The position numbers and the translations under genes are program-made. The notes under the pieces were generated by a model that was given only the letters and a program-made list of their open reading frames with translations, had not been told where the DNA came from and did not search any database. Shown piece after piece: positions 8,219 through 16,505 of a stretch of DNA of 64,000 nt. The DNA comes from Candidatus Blastococcus massiliensis AP3. GTDB lineage: Bacteria; Actinomycetota; Actinomycetes; Mycobacteriales; Geodermatophilaceae. Each line of letters opens with the position of its first letter. Position 1 is the stretch's first letter. Location: NCBI RefSeq assembly GCF_000582785.1, contig NZ_HG931174.1, forward strand, positions 831,899 to 895,898. The letters are read 5' to 3'.

Positions 8219-9196
8219 TCAGAACTCCATCGTGCGGTCGACGGCGTCCAGCACCCGGTCGAGGTCGGGGAGGTATTCCTCCTCGAGCTTCGCCGGCGGG
8301 TACGGCAGGTCGTAACCGCCGACCCGCAGCACCGGCGCCTCCAGCGAGTGGAAGCACGTCTCGGTGACGCGGGCGGCGATCTCCGCGCCGAGGCCCAGCG
8401 TGATCGGCGCCTCGTGGACGACGACGCAGCGACCGGTGCGCCGGACCGAGGCGTAGACCGGGTCGAGATCCAGCGGCGAGACGCTGCGCAGGTCGACGAC
8501 CTCGAGCGAGCGGCCCTCCCCCTCGGCCGCCTCGGCCGCCTGCAGCGCCGTCTTCACCATGGGGCCGTAGGCGAGCACGGTGACGTCGTCGCCGGCGCGC
8601 ACGACCCGGGAACCGAACAGCGGTTCGGGCGTGGCGTCCGGGTCGACCTCCGCCTTGTCCCAGTACCGGCGCTTGGGCTCGAGGAACACGACCGGGTCGG
8701 GGGAGGCGATGGCCTGCTGGATGCCCCAGTAGGCGTCGACGGGGTTGCTCACCGCGACGACCTTGAGCCCCGGCGTGTGGGCGAAGTACGCCTCCGGGCT
8801 CTCGCTGTGGTGCTCCACGGCTCCGATCCCGCCGCCGAAGGGGATGCGGACGACGATCGGCATGGTCAGCGTGCCCTTCGACCGGGCGTGGATCTTGGCG
8901 ACCTGCGTGACGATCTGGTTGTAGGCGGGGAAGACGAACCCGTCGAACTGGATCTCGCAGACCGGCCGGTAGCCGCGCATGGCCAGGCCGACGGCGGTGC
9001 CGAGGATGCCGGCCTCGGCCAGCGGGGTGTCGACGACGCGGTCCTCCCCGAAGTCCTTCTGCAGCCCGTCGGTGATCCGGAAGACGCCGCCGAGGCGGCC
9101 GATGTCCTCGCCCATGAGCACGACCTTGGGGTCGTCCTCCATCGCGCGGCGCAGGCCGAGGTTGAGCGCCTTGCCGATCGTGAGCGTCTCGGTCAC
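8219..9196 (-). CDS. bkdB: 2-oxoacid dehydrogenase E1 beta
   Basis: 325 residues, the usual length of E1 beta chains of heterotetrameric 2-oxoacid dehydrogenases. It starts TIGKALNLGLRRAMEDDP and contains the conserved VVLMGEDIGRLGGVFRIT and GIGAVEHHSESPEAYFAH regions, which form half of the thiamine diphosphate site and the binding surface for E2. The GTG at 9196 overlaps the stop of the E1 alpha gene (GTGA), which fixes the start. The operon order is alpha, beta, E2 on the minus strand, and no gene for a dedicated regulator is adjacent. Confidence 0.93.
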   Translation of the reverse strand: MTETLTIGKALNLGLRRAMEDDPKVVLMGEDIGRLGGVFRITDGLQKDFGEDRVVDTPLAEAGILGTAVGLAMRGYRPVCEIQFDGFVFPAYNQIVTQVAKIHARSKGTLTMPIVVRIPFGGGIGAVEHHSESPEAYFAHTPGLKVVAVSNPVDAYWGIQQAIASPDPVVFLEPKRRYWDKAEVDPDATPEPLFGSRVVRAGDDVTVLAYGPMVKTALQAAEAAEGEGRSLEVVDLRSVSPLDLDPVYASVRRTGRCVVVHEAPITLGLGAEIAARVTETCFHSLEAPVLRVGGYDLPYPPAKLEEEYLPDLDRVLDAVDRTMEF

Positions 9197-10353
9197 TGCG
9201 CCGCACCACCCTCGAAGCCGGCGCTGTAGGCCTCGAACTCGGCCTTCTGCGCGGCCAGGTGCGGGGTCTGCTCGGCGTAGACGACGTCGAACATGTCGCT
9301 GGGCCGCGGATCGGGCATCTCCACCGTGCCGCGGCGGATGCGCGCGGCCAGGTCGTCCGCCTCGGCCTCGACCGCGTCGAAGAAGTCGCCGCCGGCCAGG
9401 CCGCCGCGGGACAGGTAGGACCTGAGCCGGGCGATCGGGTCGCGCAGCTTCCACTCCTCCACCTCGCCGGACATCCGGTAGCGGCTGGGGTCGTCGGAGG
9501 TGGTGTGCGCCCCCATCCGGTAGGTGAAGGCCTCGATGAAGCTGGGGCCCTGACCCTCGCGGGCGGCGGCCAGGGCGGCCCGGGTCACGGCGAGCACGGC
9601 GAGCACGTCGTTGCCGTCCACCCGGATACCGGGGAAGCCGAAGCCGGACGCCCGCTGGTACAGCGGCACCTTCGACTGCCGCTCCAGCGGTGCGCTGATC
9701 GCGTACTGGTTGTTCTGGCAGAAGAAGACGACGGGGGCGGCGAAGCTGGCCGCGAACACCATCGCCTCGTTCACCTCGCCCTGGCTGGTCGCGCCGTCGC
9801 CGAGGAAGGCGAGAACGGCGCTCTCCGCGCCGTCGCGCTGGACGCCCATCGCGTAGCCGGTCGCGTGCAGGCACTGGGCGCCGATGACGATCGTGTACAG
9901 GTTGAAGCCGCGCTCGAGCGGGTTCCAGCCCCCGTTGTCGACGCCGCGGTACAGGCTCATGACGTGCAGGGGGTCCACGCCGCGGGTCCAGGCGACACCG
10001 TGCTCGCGGTAGGTGGGGAAGGCCATGTCGTCGTCGGCCATCGCGCGGCCGGCGCCGACCTGGGCGGCCTCCTGGCCCAGCAGCGAGGCCCACAGGCCCA
10101 GTTCGCCCTGCCGCTGCAGCGCGGTGGCCTCGGCGTCCCAGCGGCGGACCAGCGCCATGTCGCGGTAGAGGGCGCGCAGCTCGTCGTCGCCGATGTCCAA
10201 GGCGTAGTCGGGGTGCTCGACCCGCTCGCCCTCGGGCGTGAGCAGCTGCACCAGCTCCGGCTGGGACGGCAGCTGCGGTGGGGAGCTCCGCCCGCCGGAA
10301 CTCCGGTAATCGGACCGGCTCTGGACCAGGGACTCGTCGCGCAACGCCGTCAC
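9193..10353 (-). CDS. bkdA: 2-oxoacid dehydrogenase E1 alpha
   Basis: Thiamine-diphosphate-dependent decarboxylase alpha chain, 386 residues from the GTG at 10353. That start is chosen because GAGGAG lies 7 nt upstream; an in-frame GTG at 10398 gives 15 extra residues but has no good ribosome site. The ThDP/magnesium motif GDGATSQGEVNEAMVFAASF continues to an NN pair, and the phosphorylation-loop region RMGAHTTSDDPSRYR typical of branched-chain E1 alpha is present. It is first in a three-gene operon that would oxidise 2-oxoacids from Val, Leu and Ile and supply branched starter units for fatty acids. Confidence 0.92.
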   Translation of the reverse strand: MTALRDESLVQSRSDYRSSGGRSSPPQLPSQPELVQLLTPEGERVEHPDYALDIGDDELRALYRDMALVRRWDAEATALQRQGELGLWASLLGQEAAQVGAGRAMADDDMAFPTYREHGVAWTRGVDPLHVMSLYRGVDNGGWNPLERGFNLYTIVIGAQCLHATGYAMGVQRDGAESAVLAFLGDGATSQGEVNEAMVFAASFAAPVVFFCQNNQYAISAPLERQSKVPLYQRASGFGFPGIRVDGNDVLAVLAVTRAALAAAREGQGPSFIEAFTYRMGAHTTSDDPSRYRMSGEVEEWKLRDPIARLRSYLSRGGLAGGDFFDAVEAEADDLAARIRRGTVEMPDPRPSDMFDVVYAEQTPHLAAQKAEFEAYSAGFEGGAAQ

Positions 10354-10413
10354 AGCTCGCTCCTCGCCGTCTGCCGCTGCGGCCGGGGTCACCGGCACCT
10401 CGCGGAGGTGGAC

Positions 10414-10446
10414 GTGTGTGGCACCGGGGTGTGGTGCCGCTCACAC
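10414..10446. promoter_or_regulatory. Inverted repeat upstream of the dehydrogenase operon
   Basis: GGCACC and GGTGCC face each other around a 7-base spacer (10420-10438), and the outer GTGTG/CACAC bases extend the symmetry. It lies between the divergent E1 alpha and TIMP-like genes, where an operator would be expected. The regulator is unknown. Confidence 0.35.
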
Positions 10447-10566
10447 ATCCTGACATGCCGCCCCCGGGGTCGGACAAGATCACCACGCCGATGCACCGCC
10501 GCGGCTCGCTCATCGGGAGGAGTCCGGGTGCTGGCGCCGGCGACCCCTCAGGAGGAGGCTCCCGGA

Positions 10567-11190
10567 ATGCGACGCACCGGGGTCCTCGTGCTGCTCGGCG
10601 CCCTGCTGGGGGCGCTCTTCGTCGTTGCGGCCGCCCCCGCGCAGGCGTGCAGCTGCGCCGAGGCGACGGCGGCGCAGTACCTCGAGTCGGCCGACGCCGT
10701 CTTCACCGGGCGGCTGGTCTCCCGCGAGGCCCCGGAGGAACGGATCACCAGCGCCGATCCGGCGCTGCACGTGTTCGCCGTGGACACCGTCCACAAGGGT
10801 TCCGTGACCGAGCGGCAGGAGATCCTGTCGCCGATGTCCGGCGCGTCGTGCGGCCTGGAGATCACGGACGACGGGCCGGTCGCCGTCTTCGCGAGCCGAA
10901 CGCCCGACCCCTACATCAACGGTGAGGCGTCGGCTGCGGACGACCAGTACTTCGCCTATCTCTGCGACGGGACGGGGCCGCTCACCCCGGAACTCGAGGC
11001 GGAACTGGCGGCGCTGGGGCCGGCGAGCGCTCCGGCGCCGGCGCCCGCTCCGCCCGAGCCGCGAGCGGCCGCGACTCCGACGGACGACGGCCCGGACGAC
11101 GACGGCCCGCTCGCCGCGATCCTCGTCGCTGCCGCTGCCGCCCTGCTGGGGGCCGGGGCACTGCTGGTGCTGCGTCGTCGCAGGGGCTAG
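10567..11190 (+). CDS. Secreted TIMP/netrin-like protein with C-terminal membrane anchor
   Basis: 207 residues. A signal peptide ending APAQA precedes CSCAEATAAQYLESADAVF, the Cys-x-Cys start typical of proteins resembling tissue inhibitor of metalloproteinase (OB-fold). Two more Cys (in GASCGLE and YLCDG) could form disulfides. A Pro/Ala-rich linker (about 145-175) leads to a C-terminal hydrophobic helix and an RRRRG tail, so the domain is probably displayed outside the membrane. ATG 10567 has AGGAGG at ideal spacing. Bacterial members have no established role; protease inhibition is an untested analogy. Overlaps the tail of the DUF3253 gene by 4 bp. Confidence 0.8.
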   Translation: MRRTGVLVLLGALLGALFVVAAAPAQACSCAEATAAQYLESADAVFTGRLVSREAPEERITSADPALHVFAVDTVHKGSVTERQEILSPMSGASCGLEITDDGPVAVFASRTPDPYINGEASAADDQYFAYLCDGTGPLTPELEAELAALGPASAPAPAPAPPEPRAAATPTDDGPDDDGPLAAILVAAAAALLGAGALLVLRRRRG

Positions 11191-11441
11191 CGCCTGCGGA
11201 TCCGGACCGGCCCGCGCGCCGTCGCGACGTCGACGACCTCCCCGCCCTGCGTGACCTCGACCATGCCCGCGGCCGCCAGCCGGCCGGCGGCGTCGCGGGC
11301 GGCCGGCATGAGCGGGCGCCAGTTCTCGGGATCCACGGCGCGCGCCGCCTCCGAGGGGCAGATCGTGGCGCCTGCCTTCCGCTGGTCGAGCAGCCCGGCG
11401 ATCGCCTCCTCGAGCGTGCGGTCGATGTCCACGCAGTCCAC
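11187..11441 (-). CDS. DUF3253 domain protein
   Basis: 84-residue protein matching DUF3253: LLDQRKAGATICPSEAARA, then WRPLMPAARDAAGRLAAAG, then a C-terminal GPVRIRRR. The layout resembles a small winged helix, and a DNA- or RNA-binding role has been supposed but not shown. The gene lies inside a longer low-complexity minus frame; only this C-terminal part resembles a protein. The start is a GTG (11441, or 11432 behind AGGGTGG). It converges on the TIMP-like gene. Confidence 0.8.
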   Translation of the reverse strand: MDCVDIDRTLEEAIAGLLDQRKAGATICPSEAARAVDPENWRPLMPAARDAAGRLAAAGMVEVTQGGEVVDVATARGPVRIRRR

Positions 11442-11522
11442 CCTGCGCGTGCGGCGGCCCGCTCGCCACGAGGACCGCTGACCGGGCGCGTCGCCGCCGG
11501 GTGACCGGGTACGGACGTCGCC

Positions 11523-12041
11523 ATGGCGAAGCGGACGGCGATCGGGACGATCGGCAAGGGCAGGCGCGGGATCAGCAGCGCCGGCTGGGCGCTGCGCGGC
11601 GCAGCGGCAGGGGCGGCGGCCAGCACCGCCCTCAACGCCGTCACCTACCTGGACATGGCGGTGCGCGGCCGCGGCAGCAGCTCGACGCCGGAACGGACGG
11701 TGGAGAAGCTGGCGGAGAAGGCGCACGTGCCGATCCCGGGCGACGGCGACACCCGCGAGAACCGCGTGCAGGGGCTCGGACCGCTCACCGGGCTGGTGGC
11801 GGGCGTCGGCGTCGGCGTCGTCGTCGGGCTCGTGCGGGCGGCCGGCTACCGGTCGCGACCCACGGTGGGAACGCTGCTGACGACAGCGGGCATCCTCGTC
11901 GCCGCGAACGGCCCGATGACGGCGCTGGGCATCACCGATCCGCGCACCTGGTCCCGGACGGACTGGATCAGCGACCTGGTTCCGCACCTGGTCTACGGCG
12001 CCGTGCTCAAGAAGACGATGGACGCCTTCGACCCACCGTGA
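11523..12041 (+). CDS. Hypothetical membrane-associated protein
   Basis: 172 residues with Gly/Ala-rich hydrophobic segments near 20-38, 92-110 and 120-140. Other distinctive stretches are STALNAVTYLDMAVRGRGSS, the polar loop PIPGDGDTRENRVQGLG and DWISDLVPHLVYGAV. The pattern resembles unnamed actinobacterial membrane proteins with three or four helices. The ATG at 11523 has a weak ribosome site. The PPOX gene follows after 13 bp and may be cotranscribed. Function unknown. Confidence 0.72.
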   Translation: MAKRTAIGTIGKGRRGISSAGWALRGAAAGAAASTALNAVTYLDMAVRGRGSSSTPERTVEKLAEKAHVPIPGDGDTRENRVQGLGPLTGLVAGVGVGVVVGLVRAAGYRSRPTVGTLLTTAGILVAANGPMTALGITDPRTWSRTDWISDLVPHLVYGAVLKKTMDAFDPP

Positions 12042-12054
12042 GCATGATCGTCCC

Positions 12055-12678
12055 GTGGCGACGATCACCAGCGAGGCCCAGCTGCGGGAACTGCTCGGCG
12101 AACCGGTCCCGGCGGCCCTCGCCAAGGAACGGACGGCGCTGCACGAGCTCGACCGGGCCTGGCTGGCCGCCTCGCCGTTCTGCCTCGTCGCGACCAGCGC
12201 CGGCGACGGCTCCTGCGACGTCTCCCCCAAGGGCGATCCGCCCGGCTTCACCCTCGTCCTCGACGACCGGACGATCGCGATCCCCGAGCGGGCCGGCAAC
12301 CGGCGGGCCGACGGGTACCGCAACATCCTCGCCAACCCGCACGTCGGGCTGATCCACCTCCTGCCGGGACGCACGGACACGCTGCGGATCAACGGCCGGG
12401 CCCGGCTGGTCACCGACCCCGACCTGCTCGACCGCATGGTGGTCAAGGGACACCGCCCCGTGCTCGCCGTCGTCGTCGAGATCGACCAGGTGTTCCACCA
12501 CTGCGGCAAGGCGTTCCTCCGGTCCCAGCTCTGGGATCCGGAGAGCTGGGACACCGAGGCCGTCCCGACGCGGGCCCGGATCGCGCACGCCATGGAGCGC
12601 CGGGACGAGCCGCTCGAGGAACTCGAGCGCTACTACTCCCCCGCCACCTACTCGGCCGGCCTCTACCCGAGCGCCTGA
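12055..12678 (+). CDS. Pyridoxamine 5'-phosphate oxidase family FMN/F420-type protein
   Basis: 207 residues with a split-barrel flavin-binding fold. ATSAGDGSCDVSPKGDPPGF, the strand IAIPERAGNRRADGYRNI and the segment VGLIHLLPGRTDTLRINGRA are characteristic of the PPOX-class oxidoreductases of the MSMEG_1061/DR_2398 type. The GTG at 12055 follows 13 bp after the membrane protein stop. It probably acts as a cytosolic FMN-dependent oxidoreductase; the substrate is unknown and it is not the true vitamin B6 oxidase. Confidence 0.85.
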   Translation: MATITSEAQLRELLGEPVPAALAKERTALHELDRAWLAASPFCLVATSAGDGSCDVSPKGDPPGFTLVLDDRTIAIPERAGNRRADGYRNILANPHVGLIHLLPGRTDTLRINGRARLVTDPDLLDRMVVKGHRPVLAVVVEIDQVFHHCGKAFLRSQLWDPESWDTEAVPTRARIAHAMERRDEPLEELERYYSPATYSAGLYPSA

Positions 12679-12687
12679 CCCGACGAC

Positions 12688-14010
12688 TCAGCGCCAGCCG
12701 GCCTCGTCCACGCCGCCGGGCACGGGTGCCTGCGGGTCGTACGGCGTCCGTGTGAAGACGAACGTGCCCAGGTCGAGGTGGTCGGCGGCGATGCGCAGGG
12801 TCTCGCCCGCGTAGTAGCCGTCCAGCCCCACCCAGCGGCCGTCGTCGGCCCGGGCGAACCGGCTCGCCCTCCCGGCGCGGCCGGGCAGCGGCCCCAGGTG
12901 CAGCATCCCGCCGGGCACGGCGCGCAGGACGCACGGCACCGGCCCCCAGAACCACACGCCGAGCACCGCCAGCGGCACCGGCGCGGGCGCGGATTCCCAG
13001 GGCTCGACGATCCGGGGCTCCGCGGTCCGCAGGTCCGCCAGCAGCCCGAAGACCACCGGCTCCACGCCCGCCGTCGCGTTGGCCAGGGAGACGGCGCCGG
13101 TCTGCTCGTCGCGGTCGACGAAGACGCCGGCGAGGAAGCCCGGCATCGAGCCGCCGTGCCCGACCAGCGTCCGGCCGTCGATCCGCAACACCTGCACGCC
13201 CAGCCCGTACGCGGCCCAGCCGGGCACCGAGGAGTCCACGCCGGCGGGCACCGTCATCTCCTCGAGGGTCGCCTCGTCGAGGACGTCGGCGGTGTCCCCG
13301 AGCAGGAAGGCCGCGAACCGGCCGAGGTCGGGAAGCGTCGCCCAGAGCTGGCCGGCGGCCGCCATGGCGCCCGCGTGGTGCTCCGGCTCGCGGAGGACGA
13401 CGTCGGCCCACGGGTGGACCGCGAGGCCCTCCGCCGCCGGCGCGACCGGGCGCGGGGTGGTCCGGTCCATGCCCAGCGGCGCGAGCACCTCGGCGCGGAC
13501 GACGTCGTCCCACGAGCCGCCGCGCAGCCGGGCGACGAGCTCGCCGAGCAGGCCGAAGCCGAGGTTGGAGTAGTGGAACCGCCGGGCGGCCCCGAGGACG
13601 ACGTCGCCGGCGTCCAGGCCGAGGTCGTCGAGCGCCCCACCGGCCGTGCGCTCCCACCACCCGCCCGGACTCTCGGCCGAGGCGCCGGAGAGGTGCGAGA
13701 GCAGCTGCCCGATCGTGCGGTCCCCCAGGGGCGTGCCGGGCAGGTGCCGCTCGAGGGGGTCGTCCAACGACAGCCGGCCCTCGTCGCGCAGCCGCATCAC
13801 CACGACGGCGGTCACCGTCTTGCTGATCGAGCCCAGCCGGTACTGGACGTCGGTGTGCGGCTCGGCCACCGCGCCGCGGCCTGCCGACCACGCCAGCTCC
13901 CCGTCGCGCACGACACCCGCGACGAGGCTGGGAGCACGACCGTCGCGCTGCGCGCGGGCGACGCGCGCCAGCATCGTGCGGGCGGTGCCGGGGAGGACGG
14001 GCTCGGGCAT
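12688..14010 (-). CDS. Serine hydrolase, beta-lactamase/class C-like
   Basis: 440-residue penicillin-binding-protein-fold hydrolase. The catalytic triad motifs are all visible: SISK (SxxK, about 62-65), HYSNLGFG (YSN, about 147) and GHGGSMPG (HxG, near residue 290). No signal peptide is evident, so it is probably cytoplasmic and more likely an esterase or peptidase than a cell-wall enzyme. After the catalytic domain there is a lipocalin-like C-terminal region (about 340-430). It converges on the PPOX gene with a 9-bp gap. Substrate unknown. Confidence 0.87.
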   Translation of the reverse strand: MPEPVLPGTARTMLARVARAQRDGRAPSLVAGVVRDGELAWSAGRGAVAEPHTDVQYRLGSISKTVTAVVVMRLRDEGRLSLDDPLERHLPGTPLGDRTIGQLLSHLSGASAESPGGWWERTAGGALDDLGLDAGDVVLGAARRFHYSNLGFGLLGELVARLRGGSWDDVVRAEVLAPLGMDRTTPRPVAPAAEGLAVHPWADVVLREPEHHAGAMAAAGQLWATLPDLGRFAAFLLGDTADVLDEATLEEMTVPAGVDSSVPGWAAYGLGVQVLRIDGRTLVGHGGSMPGFLAGVFVDRDEQTGAVSLANATAGVEPVVFGLLADLRTAEPRIVEPWESAPAPVPLAVLGVWFWGPVPCVLRAVPGGMLHLGPLPGRAGRASRFARADDGRWVGLDGYYAGETLRIAADHLDLGTFVFTRTPYDPQAPVPGGVDEAGWR

Positions 14011-14039
14011 GACGGCGACCGTAACCCTCGCCCCGCAGG

Positions 14040-14372
14040 TCAGGCGGTGGGGACGGCGTCCGCAGCGGGGAGGCGGCCGGTGCGGGTGGCCCAGCGCTCG
14101 AACCAGACGGTGACCAGCGGCGGCACCGAGGCGGCCAGCGCCAGCACCGTCGTGGCCGGCGTCCAGCGGAGCACCCGGGAGGCGAGCAGCGCGACGACCA
14201 CGTAGGCCACGAAGATCCCGCCGTGGATGGGCCCGAAGATCTTCACCCCGATCTCGGAGGTCTCGGGCACGTACTTGACGAACATCCCGATGAGCAGACC
14301 GAGCCAGGAGAACGCCTCGGCCACGGCGACGATGCGGAAGGCGGTGGCGGCGGTACGGGGAGTCACGCGCAC
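14040..14372 (-). CDS. DUF3817 integral membrane protein
   Basis: 110 residues with three transmembrane helices. [20 protein letters not shown], then [14 protein letters not shown] and a final VWFERWA segment match DUF3817, a small actinobacterial and proteobacterial membrane family with a conserved HG pair. The GTG at 14372 has GAGGA just upstream. It is divergent from the disrupted gene at 14438. Molecular function unknown. Confidence 0.85.
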   Translation of the reverse strand: MRVTPRTAATAFRIVAVAEAFSWLGLLIGMFVKYVPETSEIGVKIFGPIHGGIFVAYVVVALLASRVLRWTPATTVLALAASVPPLVTVWFERWATRTGRLPAADAVPTA

Positions 14373-14437
14373 GATCCTCCCCGACCGCTCCGTCGGGCCG
14401 GGCCCACCCCCGAGGTGAGGTTGCCTACGTTGAGCGC

Positions 14438-14980
14438 GTGCGGGGACCGGCGCGGCGCGAGTTCTGCCTCGTGCTGCTACGCCGGATGGCCGACATCCGG
14501 CCCGACTTCGTCTCCGATGCGCTGCCCCGGCTGGGGGCCACGCGCGCCGAGGCCCACGCCGCGCACACCCGCTGGCAGCAGAAGGACCCCGTCCCTCTCA
14601 CACCTCGCAAGCTCGGCGCGAGCCTCCGGACGGGGCCACGGGACGCCTGCGGATAAGAGGAAGGGCGCTTCGGCGACCTGGACGTGCAGGTCCGGCGCTG
14701 GCCGCTGCCGCTCTGGCCGCACCTCTACTGGGAGGTGCTCACCGGGCCCGGCGGATCGGTGCTGAACGAGCACCTGGTGCGGATGCCCGGCTCGCCCGTG
14801 CCACCGGCCTCCGCGGACGGGCTGCTGGTCTGGGAGCACGTGCTGGACGACGTCATCGGCCTGCCCGGTGCGGAGAGCGTGGGCACCGGCGTCGTGACCA
14901 GATGGGAGGTGCGGCTCCCCGGCGGCGTGCGGACGACGTTCGTCTGGGGCCTGCTCCAGCGGGTCAGCGGCCCCGAGTGA
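14438..14980 (+). pseudogene. Hypothetical protein gene interrupted by a palindromic insert with an in-frame TAA
   Basis: Two protein-like halves lie in the same reading frame. The first ([20 protein letters not shown] to HTRWQQ, 14438 to about 14580) and the second ([20 protein letters not shown] to [11 protein letters not shown], about 14663-14980) are separated by about 80 bases that translate to low-complexity sequence and a TAA at 14654-14656. That stretch is a hairpin-forming element (see 14584-14637). The simplest reading is one gene of about 150-180 codons broken by insertion of a small palindromic element. The second half could restart at GTG 14684 but has no good ribosome site. No family recognised. 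Confidence 0.6.
14584..14637. repeat. Small palindromic (MITE/REP-like) element
   Basis: Outer arms GGACCCCGTCC (14584-14594) and GGACGGGGCC (14628-14637) pair apart from one bulge. Inner arms CTCGC and GCGAG surround the loop AAGCTCGGC. It sits inside a broken reading frame and has base composition unlike the coding DNA around it. No second copy was found in this window, so its repeat nature is an inference from structure. Confidence 0.5.
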
Positions 14981-14992
14981 GGCCCGGTGGGA

Positions 14993-16048
14993 TCAGGCGG
15001 AGATGCGGCGGGCGCCGGCGTAGCCGCCCACGGCGTCGACGGGCGCGGTCTTGACGACGTCGCCCGACGTCGGGGCGTGGACCATCTGTCCCCCGCCGAT
15101 GTAGATGCCCACGTGGCTGACCGGGCTGTAGAAGAACACCAGGTCGCCGGGCTGGAGGTCGGCGCGGGCGACCGACTGGCCCATCCGCGACTGCAGCCGG
15201 CTCGAGTGCGGCAGGCTGATCCCCGCCGCGCGGAAGGCGTACTGCGTGAGACCCGAGCAGTCGAACGACCTGGGGCCGCCGGCGGCCCAGACGTAGGGCT
15301 TGCCGCGCTGGGCCATGGCCGTGTCGACGGCGATCTGCGCGGCCCCGCTGTTCGCCACCACCGGGGCGGACGCCTCGGCCAGCGGCTCGGTGCGCTCGGC
15401 GCGGCTGGCCCGCGGGGAGTGCGCTTCGGCGGCAGCCGCTGCGACCGCCTGCCGCTCCTGGGTGCTCAGCCGGTCGTGGATGGCCTGGAACTCGGCGATC
15501 TGCCGCTGGAGCTCGGCCTGCTTGGCGGCGACGGCGTCGTACTGACGCTGCGCCTCGGCGACCGAGGCCTGGACCTGCGCCTGGGCCTCGACGGCGGCGG
15601 CGTTGGCGCCGGCGGCACGGCCGAGCAGCTCGTTCTGGTGTCCCGCGACGTGCTGCAGCGTCGACATGCGGGTCACGAACTCGTCGGCCGAGCCGCTGAT
15701 CATCAGCGCCTCGAACGAGGTGAGCCCCGTGCCGGTGTAGGCGGTGCGCGCGACACCGCGGACGCTCTCCTGCGCGGCGGCGAGGGCGGCGGTGGCCCGG
15801 TCGAGCTCGGCCTGGGCGGCCTCGGCGGCGGCCTGCTGGCCCCGGAGCGTCTCGCGCGCCTCGTTGAACTCCTCGGACAGCGCCTCGAGGTCGTGGCCTC
15901 GGGCGGCCACGAGCTCCGCCGCCTCGGCCGAGGTCGACGGGTCGCCGGGGGCGGCCGCCGCGGGGACGGTCGCGAGGAGGATGCCGAGGGCTCCGACGAC
16001 GGCCACGACGGCCCGTCGGGCGGTGCGGCGAGCGGGGTGCAGAGCCAT
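14993..16048 (-). CDS. Secreted NlpC/P60 peptidoglycan endopeptidase (RipA-like)
   Basis: 351-residue exported hydrolase. A signal peptide (about 1-33, ending ATVPAAAA) is followed by a long Ala/Gln/Glu-rich coiled coil (about 40-210), a linker, and a C-terminal NlpC/P60 domain (about 240-350). The catalytic Cys lies in RSFDCSGLTQYAFRAAG, the catalytic His in SHVGIYIG, and a third polar residue in MVHAP. By family knowledge it cleaves the D-Glu to meso-DAP bond during cell division, with the coiled coil holding it inactive until recruited. A paralogue lies at 53220-54248. It is alone on its strand with a long divergent promoter region. Confidence 0.92.
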   Translation of the reverse strand: MALHPARRTARRAVVAVVGALGILLATVPAAAAPGDPSTSAEAAELVAARGHDLEALSEEFNEARETLRGQQAAAEAAQAELDRATAALAAAQESVRGVARTAYTGTGLTSFEALMISGSADEFVTRMSTLQHVAGHQNELLGRAAGANAAAVEAQAQVQASVAEAQRQYDAVAAKQAELQRQIAEFQAIHDRLSTQERQAVAAAAAEAHSPRASRAERTEPLAEASAPVVANSGAAQIAVDTAMAQRGKPYVWAAGGPRSFDCSGLTQYAFRAAGISLPHSSRLQSRMGQSVARADLQPGDLVFFYSPVSHVGIYIGGGQMVHAPTSGDVVKTAPVDAVGGYAGARRISA

Positions 16049-16334
16049 GTGCCGCGGCTCTCCGATCTGTGTGCGATCCCGGCCGGGCTGTCACCCTGGC
16101 GGTGACGGAGCGCCCCGGCGGGCACACAGACGGTAAGTCTCGTTATCGAGCCGTGACAACAGGTAATAACAAGATTGTTGTTTGCCGATACGCGCGCGCG
16201 GGCACCAACGCCCGTTGACCCAGGTCAGCGTGACGGACCCGTCCGCGTCCGCTCCGCGGCCTTCGTCCCAGGGGCCTCAGAGTTCACGGGCGCGGCGCCG
16301 TTTCGACAGGCCACCCTCCGCGCACTACGGAGGC
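16049..16334. promoter_or_regulatory. Divergent promoter region between the NlpC/P60 and lipoprotein genes
   Basis: 286 bp without genes. Positions about 16140-16192 are strikingly AT-rich for this genome and contain AACAA-GA-TTGTT plus further copies of TTGTT/AACAA in both orientations (e.g. GACAACAGGTAATAACAAG). The minus-strand reading TTGTCA, then a 17-base gap, then TTACCG is a possible promoter for the hydrolase gene. I looked for a cyclic di-AMP (ydaO) riboswitch, which often precedes such genes in actinobacteria, and did not see its conserved GGGGAACC or CAGCTAACC-like segments. Confidence 0.4.
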
Positions 16335-16505
16335 ATGGACCTCCGCCGCCCCCTCCTCCTGCTGGCCGTCGCCGGGTCGCTGGTCGCCTGCGGCGACAAC
16401 ACCGACCTGCAGCGCGGTGAGACCAACTGCGACGCCCAGGGCGAGGAGGCGAGCAACTCGCAGGACGCGAGTTGCGAGGAGACCGGCAGCAACGACGCCG
16501 GGTGA
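16335..16505 (+). CDS. Small lipoprotein, 56 aa
   Basis: MDLRRPLLLLAVAGSLVACG is a lipoprotein signal with lipobox LVAC (Cys19). The mature part is about 37 residues, acidic and Asn/Gln/Glu-rich, with two more Cys. The stop overlaps the GTG start of the YihY gene (GTGA), which supports expression of this short frame. GGAGG lies only one base before the ATG, so an upstream start cannot be excluded. Function unknown; probably anchored in the outer leaflet of the membrane. Confidence 0.65.
   Translation: MDLRRPLLLLAVAGSLVACGDNTDLQRGETNCDAQGEEASNSQDASCEETGSNDAG

Noticed and set aside
11442-12593. Longer minus-strand frame upstream of the DUF3253 protein
   Set aside because: It is antisense to the membrane protein and PPOX genes. 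Only the last 84 codons match a family.
16049-16334. Cyclic di-AMP (ydaO) riboswitch upstream of the NlpC/P60 gene
   Set aside because: Common in this context, but the conserved segments are absent.
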